The position numbers and the translations under genes were made by a program. From NCBI GenBank assembly GCA_034509735.1, contig JACGWO010000011.1, positions 12,991,866 to 13,055,865 on the forward strand: 64,000 nucleotides of DNA, read 5' to 3'. This stretch comes from Sesamum alatum. Taxonomy: Eukaryota > Streptophyta > Magnoliopsida > Lamiales > Pedaliaceae. Under the pieces are notes generated by a model. The model was not told the DNA's origin. It saw nothing but the letters and a program-made list of their open reading frames with translations, and ran no database searches. The first letter of the stretch is position 1; every line of letters starts with the position of its first letter. Below are positions 10,157 to 23,500 of the stretch, piece after piece.

Positions 10157-10351
10157 CACAAACGTGATCATTAACGGTCTAATGCAAAAATTGATTAAAA
10201 AATCTGTTGTATGGATGCAAGGAGAGAAGAGGAAGAAGTTATTGGATGGTTATAAAAATAAGTGTGAACTAGAAGAAGGTTTTCTTATATTACGGATTTT
10301 GCAACGGATTTGAAACGGACTTGCACAAACGTGATCATTAACGGTCTAATG
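10157..10351. repeat. internal direct repeat within each unit
   Basis: GCACAAACGTGATCATTAAC and the following GGTCTAATG occur at about 10157 and again at about 10322, bracketing some 165 nt. The pair is present in every complete unit (for example about 11967 and 12134). It may be the footprint of an insertion or of unequal recombination. Confidence 0.65.
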
Positions 10352-10618
10352 GAATTTGTCGTTGCAACATTTTGCCACGACTTTTGCAACGACTTATGTT
10401 GAATGTGGAAAATCTTAAAGTTGACCGAATTTTGCAACGGAATATTGCAACGGGTAGTCCGTTGTCAAGTATCATTGTTAATTTGCAATGGAAGATGCAA
10501 CGAAAGTGTAAAAAAAATCAGAATCCGTTGCAAAATTGTAGCAAATATCATTGCAAATTTGCAACGGATTGGTCTGTTGCAAAATGTCCGTTGCTATAGC
10601 CCTGCTTTTTTTGTAGTG
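10346..10618 (-). repeat. CACTA terminus with subterminal repeats (type copy)
   Basis: Read on the minus strand this starts CACTACAAAAAAAGCAGGG at 10618 and continues with repeated TTGCAACGG or CCGTTGC blocks, the layout of a CACTA end: a short TIR plus subterminal transposase-binding repeats. Equivalent ends lie at 12421-12428, 14231-14238, 16034-16041, 17853-17860, 19646-19653, 21437-21444, 23263-23270, 25062-25069, 29550-29557, 31465-31472 and, mutated, near 32847. All point the same way; the opposite terminus was not found in the array. Confidence 0.75.
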
Positions 10619-10770
10619 ATTATGCTGGTGCTAGGAGTTGGAGAGAAGGAACTTCGGAGAGAGGAGAGTAATAGAGAGAAGAACCGGTGGTGATGCTATT
10701 TATACTCCCAATGAAAATATTTTCAATCTTTTCATGTATCTAAAATATCTGACAGTACACAATTTAATTT
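10619..10770 (-). promoter_or_regulatory. promoter/5'-UTR-like module, form B, joined to the CACTA end
   Basis: This is a diverged second copy of the form A module: TATA box (GAGTATAAATAGCATC on the minus strand), CCACCGGTTCTTCTCTC, then CTCCTAGCACCAGCATAAT. Directly after that comes CACTACAA. Form A continues instead with AAAAGACTTCTTGCACC. The break is sharp, as expected if a CACTA end inserted into this leader. One copy occurs per unit. Confidence 0.5.
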
Positions 10771-13700
10771 TAAATATATTTTGTTTGGATATGTTAATTT
10801 TAATACATTTACATACAAATGGCAAGTTATATTTACATTTACTAGAATAGAGTTTCTTATATTACGGATTTTGCAATAATTTTGCAACAGACTTTGCAAC
10901 AGAATGATATTTCCATTGCAAAATCCGTTGCAAAACATAAAGAATTTTCAAATAGTGGCTTACAGCTATCACCAACATATTGCAACAGACGGATCCGATG
11001 CAAAAACCGTTGCAAATCTAGCGGCCCAATAATTAATGCCTACAACTCTATGTATGGATTGCAATGAATTTATGGGTCGTTGCAATATCGTTGCACAATT
11101 ATTGGCAAGTTTTGCAATGGAAAATTATTCGTCGCTAAATATGTTGCAAATCACAATATTTACTTTGCAATGACACGTTTTCATTGCAACGTCCGTTGCA
11201 CATTTTTTTGCAACGGATTTAACTAAAATCTTCGTTGCAAAGTACGTAACGAAAGATTTCCGTTGCAAAAATCGTTGGAAGTTTACAACGGAATTTGTCG
11301 TTGCAACATTTTGCCACGACTTTTGCAACAACTTATATAGAATGTAGGTCATCTTAAAGTTGACCGAATTTTACAACAGAATATTGCAACGAGTAGTCCG
11401 ATGCAAAGTATCATTGTTAATTTGCAACAGAAGTTGCAACGAAAATGTAAAAAAAAAATCAGAATCCGTTGCAACGAAGATAAGGAATATGGCCGATCAC
11501 TTGTGCTCAAAACAAATCTTGTAAATATCAGTTTCTTCATGGGTTTTTCCACATCTTTATTTTTGGTTTTAGAAATATTATAACAAAAAATAAACTAATA
11601 TATATATGAACTATAGATAGTTGGCCATGGATGGTGTTGGTGCTGGTGCGCCTGGTGCTGGTGTGTTGGTTCATGAAGTGTTTTCTTATGCTGGTGTTGG
11701 GAGTTGGGAAGAAGGGACTACGGACATAGGAGACTAATGGAGAGAAGAACCGGTGGTGATGTTATTTATACTCATAAAGAAAAGATTTGCAATCATTTCA
11801 TGTAACTAAAAGATCTGACAGAACACAATTTAATTTTAATACCTTGACTCAATAGTTCGTCTAGCTTTTGTTCTACATACAGCCATCCAATAAGCTTTAT
11901 CTCTTCTTAAACTTGGATATTAAACGTAGTACACTTGGATAGCTTGTTGTGCTAGGATAAATTGTTGCACAAACGTGATCATTAACGGTCTAATGCAAAA
12001 ATTGATTAAAAAATCTGTTGTATGGATTCAAGGAGAGAAGAGGAAGAAGTTGTTGGATGATTATAAAAATAAGTGTGAACTAGAAGAAGGTTTTCTTATA
12101 TTATGGATTTTGCAATGGATTTGAAACGGACTTGCACTAACGTGATCATTAACGGTCTAATGGAATTTGTCGTTGCAACATTTTGCCACGACTTTTGCAA
12201 CGACTTATGTTGAATGTGGAAATCTTAAAGTTGACCGAATTTTGCAACGGAATATTGCGACGGGTAGTCCGTTGTCAAGTATCATTGTTAATTTGCAATG
12301 GAAGATGCAACGAAAGTGTAAAAAAAATCAGAATCCGTTGCAAAATTGTAGCAAATATCATTGCAAATTTGCAACGGATTGGTCTGTTGCAAAATGTCCG
12401 TTGCTATAGCCCTGCTTTTTTTGTAGTGATTATGCTGGTGCTAGGAGTTGGAGAGAAGGAACTTCGGAGAGAGGAGAGTAATAGAGAGAAGAACCGGTGG
12501 TGATGCTATTTATACTCCCAATGAAAATATTTTCAATCTTTTCATGTATCTAAAATATCTGACAGTACACAATTTAATTTTAAATATATTTTTTTTGGAT
12601 ATGTTAATTTTAATACATTTACATACAAATGGCAAGTTATATTTACATTTACTAGAATAGAGTTTCTTATATTACGGATTTTGCAATAATTTTGCAACAG
12701 ACTTTGCAACAGAATGATATTTCCATTGCAAAATCCGTTGCAAAACATAAAGAATTTTCAAATAGTGGCTTACAGCTATCACCAACATATTGCAACAGAC
12801 GGATCCGATGCAAAAACCGTTGCAAATCCAGCGGCCCAATAATTAATGCCTACAACTCTATGTATGGATTGCAATGAATTTATGGGTCGTTGCAATATCG
12901 TTGCACAATTATTGGCAAGTTTTGCAATGGAAAATTATTCGTCGCTAAATATGTTGCAAATCACAATATTTACTTTGCAATGACACGTTTTCATTGCAAC
13001 GTCCGTTGCACATTTTTTTGCAACGGATTTAACTAAAATCTTCGTTGCAAAGTACGTAACGAAAGATTTCCGTTGCAAAAATCGTTGGAAGTTTACAACG
13101 GAATTTGTCGTTGCAACATTTTGCCACGACTTTTGCAACAACTTATATAGAATGTAGGTCATCTTAAAGTTGACCGAATTTTGCAACAGAATATTGCAAC
13201 GGGTAGTCCGATGCAAAGTATCATTGTTAATTTGCAACGAAGTTGCAACGAAAATGTAAAAAAAAAAATCAGAATCCGTTGCAACGAAGATAAGGAATAT
13301 GGCCGATCACTTGTGCTCAAAACAAATCTTGTAAATATCAGCTTCTTCATGGGTTTTTCCACATCTTTATTTTTGGTTTTAGAAATATTATAACAAAAAT
13401 AAACTAATATATATATGAACTATAGATAGATGGCCATGGATGGTGTTGGTGCTGGTGCGCCTGGTGCTGGTGTGTTGGTTCATGAAGTGTTTTCTTATGC
13501 TGGTGTTGGGAGTTGGGAAGAAGGGACTACGGACATAGGAGACTAATGGAGAGAAGAACCGGTGGTGATGTTATTTATACTCATAAAGAAAAGATTTGCA
13601 ATCATTTCATGTAACTAAAAGATCTGACAGAACACAATTTAATTTTAATACCTTGACTCAATAGTTCGTCTAGCTTTTGTTCTACATACAGCCATCCAAT

Positions 13701-15199
13701 AAGCTTTATCTCTTCTTAAACTTGGATATTAAACGTAGTACACTTGGATAGCTTGTTGTGCTAGGATAAATTGTTGCACAAACGTGATCATTAACGGTCT
13801 AATGCAAAGATTGATTAAAAAATCTGTTGTATGGATTCAAGGAGAGAAGAGGAAGAAGTTGTTGGATGATTATAAAAATAAGTGTGAACTAGAAGAAGGT
13901 TTTCTTATATTATGGATTTTGCAATGGATTTGAAACGGACTTGCACTAACGTGATCATTAACGGTCTAATGGAATTTGTCGTTGCAACATTTTGCCACGA
14001 CTTTTGCAACGACTTATGTTGAATGTGGAAAATCTTAAAGTTGACCGAATTTTGCAACGGAATATTGCGACGGGTAGTCCGTTGTCAAGTATCATTGTTA
14101 ATTTGCAATGGAAGATGCAACGAAAGTGTAAAAAAAATCAGAATCCGTTGCAAAATTGTAGCAAATATCATTGCAAATTTGCAACGGATTGGTCTGTTGC
14201 AAAATGTCCGTTGCTATAGCCCTGCTTTTTTTGTAGTGATTATGCTGGTGCTAGGAGTTGGAGAGAAGGAACTTCGGAGAGAGGAGAGTAATAGAGAGAA
14301 GAAACCGGTGGTGATGCTATTTATACTCCCAATGAAAATATTTTCAATCTTTTCATGTATCTAAAATATCTGACAGTACACAATTTAATTTTAAATATAT
14401 TTTGTTTGGATATGTTAATTTTAATACATTTACATACAAATGGCAAGTTATATTTACATTTACTAGAATAGAGTTTCTTATATTACGGATTTTGCAATAA
14501 TTTTGCAACAGACTTTGCAACAGAATGATATTTCCATTGCAAAATCCGTTGCAAAACATAAAGAATTTTCAAATAGTGGCTTACAGCTATCACCAACATA
14601 TTGCAACAGACGGATCCGATGCAAAAACCGTTGCAAATCCAGCGGCCCAATAATTAATGCCTACAACTCTATGTATGGATTGCAATGAATTTATGGGTCG
14701 TTGCAATATCGTTGCACAATTATTGGCAAGTTTTGCAATGGAAAATTATTCGTCGCTAAATATGTTGCAAATCACAATATTTACTTTGCAATGACACGTT
14801 TTCATTGCAACGTCCGTTGCACATTTTTTGCAACGGATTTAACTAAAATCTTCGTTGCGAAGTACGTAACGAAAGATTTCCGTTGCAAAAATCGTTGGAA
14901 GTTTACAACGGAATTTGTCGTTGCAACATTTTGCCACGACTTTTGCAACAACTTATATAGAATGTAGGTCATCTTAAAGTTGACCGAATTTTGCAACAGA
15001 ATATTGCAACGGGTAGTCCGATGCAAAGTATCATTGTTAATTTGCAACAGAAGTTGCAACGAAAATGTAAAAAAAAAATCAGAATCCGTTGCAACGAAGA
15101 TAAGGAATATGGCCGATCACTTGTGCTCAAAACAAATCTTGTAAATATCAGTTTCTTCATGGGTTTTTCCACATCTTTATTTTGGTTTTAGAAATATTA

Positions 15200-18100
15200 T
15201 AACAAAAAATAAACTAATATATATATGAACTATAGATAGATGGCCATGGATGGTGTTGGTGCTGTGTTGCGCCTGGTGCTGGTGTGTTGGTCATGAAGTG
15301 TTTTCTTTGCTGGTGTTGGGAGTTGGGAAGAAGGGACTAACGGACATAGGAGACTAATGGAGAGAAGAACCGGTGGTGATGTATTTATACTCATAAAGAA
15401 AAGATTTGCAATCATTTCATGTAACTAAAAGATCTGACAGAACACAATTAATTTAATACTTGACTCAATAGTTCGTCTAGCTTTTGTTCTACATACAGCC
15501 ATCCAAATAAGCTTTATCTCTTCTTAAACTGGATATTAAACGTAGTACACTTGATAGCTTGTTGTGCTAGGATAAACGTGCACAAACGTGATCATTAACG
15601 GTCTAATGCAAAATTGATTAAAAAATCTGTTGTATGGATTCAAGGAGAGAAGAGGAAGAAGTTGTTGGATGATTATAAAATAAGTGTGAACTAGAAGAAG
15701 GTTTTCTTATATTATGGATTTTTGCAATGGATTTGAAACGGACTTGCACTAACGTGATCATTAACGGTCTAATGGAATTTGTCGTTGCAACATTTTGCCA
15801 CGACTTTTGCAACGACTTATGTTGAATGTGGAAAATCTTAAAGTTGACCGAATTTTGCAACGGAATATTGCGACGGGTAGTCCGTTGTCAAGTATCATTG
15901 TTAATTTGCAATGGAAGATGCAACGAAAGTGTAAAAAAAATCAGAATCCGTTGCAAAATTGTAGCAAATATCATTGCAAATTTGCAACGGATTGGTCTGT
16001 TGCAAAATGTCCGTTGCTATAGCCCTGCTTTTTTTGTAGTGATTATGCTGGTGCTAGGAGTTGGAGAGAAGGAACTTCGGAGAGAGGAGAGTAATAGAGA
16101 GAAGAACCGGTGGTGATGCTATTTATACTCCCAATGAAAATATATTTCAATCTTTTCATGTATCTAAAATATCTGACAGTACACAATTTAATTTTAAAAT
16201 ATATTTTTTTTGGATATGTTAATTTTAATACATTTACATACAAATGGCAAGTTATATTTACATTTACTAGAATAGAGTTTCTTATATTACGGATTTTGCA
16301 ATAATTTTGCAACAGACTTTGCAACAGAATGATATTTCCATTGCAAAATCCGTTGCAAAACATAAAGAATTTTCAAATAGTGGCTTACAGCTATCACCAA
16401 CATATTGCAACAGATCGGGATCCGATGCAAAAAAACCGTTGCAAATCCAGCGGCCCAATAATTAATGCCTACAACCTATGTATGGATTGCAATGAATTTA
16501 TGGGTCGTTGCAATATTCGTTGCACAATTATTGGCAAGTTTTGGCAAATGGAAAATTATTCGTCGCTAAATATGTTGCAATCAACAATATTTTACTTTGC
16601 AATGACACGTTTTCATTGCAACGTCCGTTGCACATTTTTTGCAACGGATTTAACTAAAATCTTCGTTGCGAAGTACGTAACGAAAGATTTTCCGTTGCAA
16701 AAAATCGGTTGGAAGTTTACAACGGAATTTGTCGTTGCACATTTGCCACGACTTTTGCAACAACCTTTTATAGAATGTAGGTCATCTTAAAGTTGACCGA
16801 ATTTTGCAACAGAATATTGCAACGAGTAGTCCGATGCAAAGTATCATTGTTAATTTGCAACAGAAGTTGCAGACGAAAATGTAAAAAAAAATCAGAATCC
16901 GTTGCAACGAAGATAAGGAATATGGGCCGATCACTTGTGCTCAAAAACAAAATCTGTAAATATCAGCTTCTTCATGGGTTTTTCCACACTTTATTTTTGT
17001 TTTAGAAATATTATAACAAAAAATAAACAATATATATATGAACTATAGATAGATGGCCATGGATGTGTGTTGGTGCTGGTGTGCGCCTGGTGATGGTGTT
17101 GTGGTTCATGAAGTGTTTTCTTAATGCTGGTGTTGGGAGTTGGGAAGAAGGGACTACGGACATAGGAGACTATGGAGAGAACCGGTGTGGATGTTATTGT
17201 ATATCAACTCATAAAGAAAAGATTTTGCAATCATTTCATGTAACTAAAAGATCTGACAAACACAATTTGATTTTAATACCTTGACTCAATAGTTCGTCTA
17301 GCTTTTGTTCTACATACAGCCATCCAATAAGCTTTATCTCTTCTTAAACTTGGATTATTAAACGTAGTACACTGGATAGGCTTGTTTGTGCTAGGATAAA
17401 CTGTGACAACGTGATCATTAACGGTCTAATGCAAAGATTCGATTAAAAAAATCTGTTGTATGATTCAAGGAGAGAAAGGAAAAGTTGTGGATGATTATAA
17501 AATAAGTTGTGAACTAGAAGAAGGTTTTTTTATATTATGGATTTTGCAATGGATTTGAAACGGACTTGCACTAACGTGATCATTAACCGGCCTAATGGAA
17601 TTTGTCGTTGCAACATTTTGCCACGACTTTTGCAACGACTTATGTTGAATGTGGAAAATCTTAAAGTTGACCGAATTTGCAACGGAATATTGCGACGGGT
17701 AGTCCGTTGTCAAGTATCATTTTTAATTTGCAATGGAAGATGCAACGAAAGTGTAAAAAAATCAGAATCCGTTGCAAATGTAGCAAATATCATTGCAAAT
17801 TTGCAACGGATTGGTCTGTTGCAAAATGTCCGTTGCTATAGCCCTGCTTTTTTTGTAGTGATTATGCTGGTGCTAGGAGTTGGAGAGAAGGAACTTCGGA
17901 GAGAGGAGAGTAATAGAGAGAAGAACCGGTGATGATGCATTATACTCCCAATGAAAATTTTTCAATCTTTTCATGTATCTAAAAATATCTGACAGTACAC
18001 AATTTAATTTTAAATATATTTTGTTTGGATATGTTAATTTTAATACATTTACATACATAATGGCAAGTTATATTTACATTTTACTAGAATAGAGTTTCTT

Positions 18101-21100
18101 ATATTACGGATTTTGCAAATAATTTTGCAACAGACTTTGCAAACAGAATGATATTCCATTGCAAAATCCGTTGCAAAAACATAAAGAATTTTCAAATAGT
18201 GGCTTTACAGCTATCACCAACATATTGCAACAGACGGATCCGATGCAAAAACCGTTGCAAATCAGCGGCCCAATAATTAATGCCTACAACTCTATGTATG
18301 GATTTGCAATGAATTTATGGGTCGTTGCAATATCGTTGCACAATTATTGCAAGTTTTGCAATGGAAAATTATTCGTCGCTAAATATGTTGCAAATCAAAT
18401 ATTTACTTTGCAATGATACGTTTCAATCGGCAACGTCCGTTGCACATTTTTTTGCAACGGATTTAACTAAAATTCTTCGTTGCAAAAGTACGTAACGAAA
18501 GATTTCCGGTTGCAAAATCGTTGGAAGTTACAACGGAATTTGTCGTTGCAACATTTTGCCACGACTTTTGCAAACAACTTATATAGAATGTAGGTCATCT
18601 TAAAGTTACGAATTTTGCAACAGAATATTTGCAACGGGTAGTCCGAGCAAAGTATCATTGTTAATTTGCAACAGAAGTTGCAACGAAAATGTAAAAAAAA
18701 AAATCAGAATCGTTGCAACGAAGATAAGGAATATGCCGATCACTTTGCTCAAAACAAAATCTTGTAATATCAGCTTCTTCATGGGTTTTCCACATCTTTA
18801 TTTTTGGTTTTAGAAATATTATAACAAAAATAAACAATATATAATGAACTATAGATAGATGGCTGTGGATGGTGTGTTGCTGGTGCGCCTGTCTTGGTGT
18901 GTTGGTTCATGAAGTGTTTCTTATGCTGGTGTTGGGAGTGGAAAGAAGGGACTACGGACATAGGAGACTAATGGAGAGAAGAACCGGTGTGATGTTATTA
19001 TATACTCATAAAGAAAAGATTGCAATATTTCATGTAACTAAAAGATCTGACAGAACACAAATTAATTTAATACCTTGACTCAATAGTTCGTCTAGCTTTT
19101 TGTTCTACATACAGCCATCCAATAAGCTTATATCTCTTCTTAAACTTGGATATTAAACGTAGTACACTTGGATAGCTTGTTGTGCTAGGATAAACTGTGC
19201 CACAAACGTGATCATTAACGGTCTAATGCAAAGATTGATTAAAAAATCTGTTGTATGGATCAAGGAGAGAAGAGAAGAAGTTGTTGGATGATTATAAAAA
19301 TAAGTGTGAACTAGAAAAGGTTTTCTTATATATGGATTTTGCAATGGATTTGAAACGGAACTTGCACTAACGTGATCAATTAACGGTCAATGGAATTGTC
19401 GTTCAACATTTTGCCACGACTTTTGCCAACGACTTATGTTGAATGTGGAAAATCTTAAAGTTGACCGAATTTGCAACGAATATTGCGACGGGTAGTCCGT
19501 TGTCAAGTAATCATTGTTAATTTGCAATGGAAGATGCAACGAAGTGTAAAAAAAAATCAGAATCCGTTGCAAATTTAGCAAATATCATTGCAAATTTGCA
19601 ACGGATTGGTCTGTTGCAAAATGTCGTTGCTATAGCCCTGCTTTTTTGTAGTGATTATGCTGGGCTAGGAGTTGGAGAGAAGGAACTTCGAGAGAGGAGA
19701 GTAATAAGAGAGAACCGGTGGTGATGCTATTTATACTCCAATGAAAATATTTTCAATCTTTTTCATGTATCTAAAATATCTGACAGTACACACAATTTAA
19801 TTTTAAATATATTTTGTTTGGATATGTTAATTTAATACATTTACATACAAATGGCCAAGTTATATTTACATTTACTAGAATAGAGTTTCTTATATACGGA
19901 TTTGCAATAATTTTGCAACAGACTTGCAACAGAATGATATTTCCATTGCAAAATCCGTTGCAAAAACATAAAGAATTTCAAATAGTGGCTGGCTACAGCT
20001 ATCACCAACATATTGCAACAGACGGATCCGATGCAAAAAACCGTTGCAAATCCAGCGGCCCAATAATTAATGCCCTACAACTCTATGTATGGATTGCAAT
20101 GAATTATGGTCGTTGCAATATCGCGCAACAATTATTGGCAATGCAATGGAAAATTATTCGTCGCTAAATATGTTGCAAATCACAATATTTACTTCAATGA
20201 TGACGTTTTCATTGCAACGTCCGTTGGCGCACATTTTTTTGCAACGGATTTAACTAAAATCTTCGTTGCAAAGTACGCAACGAAAGATTTTCCGTTGCAA
20301 AAATCGTTGGAAGTTTACAACGGAATTTGTCGTTGCAACATTTTGCCACGACTTTGCACAACTTATATAGAATGCAGGTCATTCTTAAAGTTGACCGAAT
20401 TTGCAACAGAATATTGCAACGGGTAGTCCGATGCAAAGTATCATTGTTAATTTGCAACAGAAGTTGCAACGAAAATTAAAAAAAAAATCAGAATCCGTTG
20501 CAAACGAAGATAAGGAATATGCCGATCACTTGTGCTCAAAACAAATCTTGTAAATATCAGCTTCTTCATGGGTTTTTCCACATCTTTATTTGGTTTAGAA
20601 ATATTATAACAAAAAAACAATATATATATATGAAACTTATAGATAGATGGCCATGGATGGTGTTGGTGCTGGTGCGCCTGTGCTGGTGTGTGGTTCATGA
20701 AGTGTTTTCTTTATGCTGGTGTTGGGAGTTGGGAAGAAGGACTACGACATAGGAGACTAATGGAGAGAAGAACCGGTGTGATGTTATTTATACTCATAAA
20801 GAAAAGATTGCAATCATTTCATGTAACAAAAGATCTGACATAACACAATTAATTTTAATACCTTGACTCAATAGTTCGTCTAGCTTTTGTTCTACATACA
20901 GCCATCCAATAAGCTTTATCTCTTCTTAAACTTGGATATAAACGTAGTTACACTTGATAAGCTTGTTGTGCTAGGATAAACTGTGCACAAACGAGGATCA
21001 TTAACGGTCTAAGCAAAATTGATTAAAAATCTGTTGTATGATTAAAGAGAGAAGAGGAAGAAGTTGTTGATGATTATAAAAATAAGTGTGAACTAGAAGA

Positions 21101-23500
21101 AAGTTTTCTTATATTATGGATTTTGCAATAGATTTGAAACGGACTTTGCACTAACGTGATCATTAACGGTCTAATGGAATTTGTCGTTGCAACATTTTGC
21201 CACGACTTTTGCAACGACTTATGTTGATGTGGAAAATTCTTAAAGTTTGACCGAATTTTGCAACGGAATATTGCGACGGGTTAGTTTCCGTTTCAAGTAT
21301 CATTGTTAATTTGCAATGAAGATGCAACGAAAGTGTAAAAAAAAATCAGAAATCCGTTGCAAATGTAGCAAATATCATTGCAAATTTGCAACGGATTGGT
21401 CTGTTGCAAAATGTCCGTGCTAAGCCTCTGCTTTTTTTGTAGTGATTATGCTGGTTGCTAGAGTTGGAGAGAAGGAACTCGAGAGAGAGGAGAGTAATAG
21501 AGAGAAGAACGTTGGTGAGCTATTTATACTCCCATGAAAATATTTTCAAATCTTTTCATTATCTAAAAAATCTGACAAGTACACCAATTTAAATTTTAAA
21601 TATATTTGTTTGATATGTTAATTTTAATACATTACACACAAATGGCAAGTTATATTACATTTACTAGAATAGAGTTTCCTATATTACGATTTGCAATAAT
21701 TTGCAACACAGACTTTGCAAACAGAATGATATTTCATTGCAAAAATCCGTTGCAAAACATAAAGAATTTTTCAAATAGTGGCTTACAGCTATCACCAAAC
21801 ATATTGCAGACAGACGGATCCGATGCAAAACCCGTTGCAAATCCAGCGGTCCCAATAATTAATGCCTACAACTCTATGTATGGATTGCAATGAATTTTAT
21901 GGGTCGTTGCAATATCGTTGCACATATAGGCCAAGTTTTGCCAATGCGAAAATTATTCGTCGCTAAATATGTTGGGCAAATCACAATATTTACTTGCAAT
22001 GACACGTTTCATTGCAACGTCCGTTGCAATCATTTTTTTTGCAACGGATTTTTAATCTAGAATATCTTGTTGCAAAGGTACGCAACGAAAGATTTCCTTG
22101 CAAAAATCGGTTGGAAGTTTACAACGGAATTTGTCGTTGCAGAAACATTTGTGCCACGACTTTTGCAACAACTTATATAGAATCAGGTCTAAATCTTAAA
22201 GTTGATCCGAATTTTGCAATCATGAATTTGCGGGAGTCCATGCAAGTATATTGTTGACGCGAGATTTGCAACAGAAGTTGCAACCGGGAAACATGTAAAA
22301 GAAAAAATCAGAATCGCGTTGCAACGAAGATAGGAATATGGCGATGCGACGTTGTGCTCAAAACAAATCTTGGAATGAGCAGCTTTCTTCATGGGGTTTT
22401 TTCCACATCTTTATTTTTGTTAGAAATATTATACAAAAATAAAACTAAATATATATATGAACTATAGATAGATGGCCATGGATGGTGTGGTGCTGTGCGC
22501 CTGGTGCTGGTGTGTTGGTTCATGAAGTGTTTTCTTATGCTGGGTTGGGAGTTGGAGAAGGACTAACGGACATAGGAGACTAATGGAGAGAAGAACGTGG
22601 TGATGTTAATATATACTCATAAAGAAAGATTGCAATATTTTCATGTAACTAAAAGATCTGACAGAACACAATTTAATTTTAATACCTTGACTCAATATGT
22701 TCGTTCTAACTTTTTTCTAGCATACCAGCCATCCAATAAGCTTTATCTCTTCTTAAACTGGATATTAAACGTAGTACACTTGGTAGCTTGTTGTCAGGAT
22801 AAACTGTTGCACTAACGTGATCATTAACGGTCTAATGCAAAGATTGATTAAAAATCTGTTGTATGGATTCAAGGAGAGAAGAGAAGAAGTTGTTGGATTG
22901 ATTATAAAAATAAGTGTGAACTAGAAGAAGGTTTTCTTATATTATGGATTTTGCAATGGATTTGAAACGGACTTGCACTAACGTGATCATTAACGTCTAA
23001 TGGAATTTGTCGTTGCAACATTTTGCACGACTTTGCAACGACTTATGTTGAATGTGGAAAATTCTTAAAGTTGACCCGAATTTTGCAACGGAAATATTGC
23101 GACGGGTGTCCGTTGTCAAGTATCATTTGTTAATTGCAATGGAAGATGCAACGAAAGTGTAAAAAAAATCAGAATCCGTTGCAAAAATTGTAGCAAATAT
23201 CATTTGCAAATTTGCAACGGATTGGTCTGTTGCAAAATGTCCGTTGCTATAGCCCTGCTTTTTTGTAGTGATTATGCTGGTGCTAGGAGTTTGGAGAGAA
23301 GGAACTTCGAGAGAGGAGAGTAATAGAGAGAAGAACGGTGTGATTGCTATTTATACTCCAATGAAAATATTTTCAATCTTTTCATGTATCTAAAATATCT
23401 GACAGTACACAATTTAATTTTAAATATATTTTGTTTGATATGTTAATTTATACATTTACACACAAATGGCAAGTTATATTTACATTTACTAGAATAGAGT
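15200..23500. repeat. indel-rich 1.81-kb units
   Basis: These units follow the same consensus as their neighbours but carry very many single-base insertions and deletions, often in homopolymers (for example around 16400-16560, 18860-18900 and 21900-22400). Units on both sides lack them. The pattern looks like unpolished long-read sequence in a collapsed or hard-to-map tandem repeat more than biological divergence. Reading frames here should not be trusted. Confidence 0.7.

Larger units (their letters stand above)
9181..15200. repeat. clean 1.81-kb higher-order units
   Basis: Three units and part of a fourth are nearly identical. Each is itself a dimer: the block from AATTTGTCGTTGCAAC to AATCAGAATCCGTTGCAA occurs twice, for example 9498-9680 and 10346-10540. 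The GAGAGAAGAACCGGTGGTGATG block also occurs twice, for example 9928 and 10674. The halves diverge far more from each other than neighbouring units do, so an old dimer was later amplified as a whole. Confidence 0.8.

Noticed and set aside
9181..10618. Regularly spaced TTGCAACG motifs might suggest a CRISPR array or binding array in a prokaryote.
   Set aside because: Spacing and sequence vary, the motif occurs in both orientations, and the ends and unit structure are those of CACTA subterminal repeats in a plant genome.
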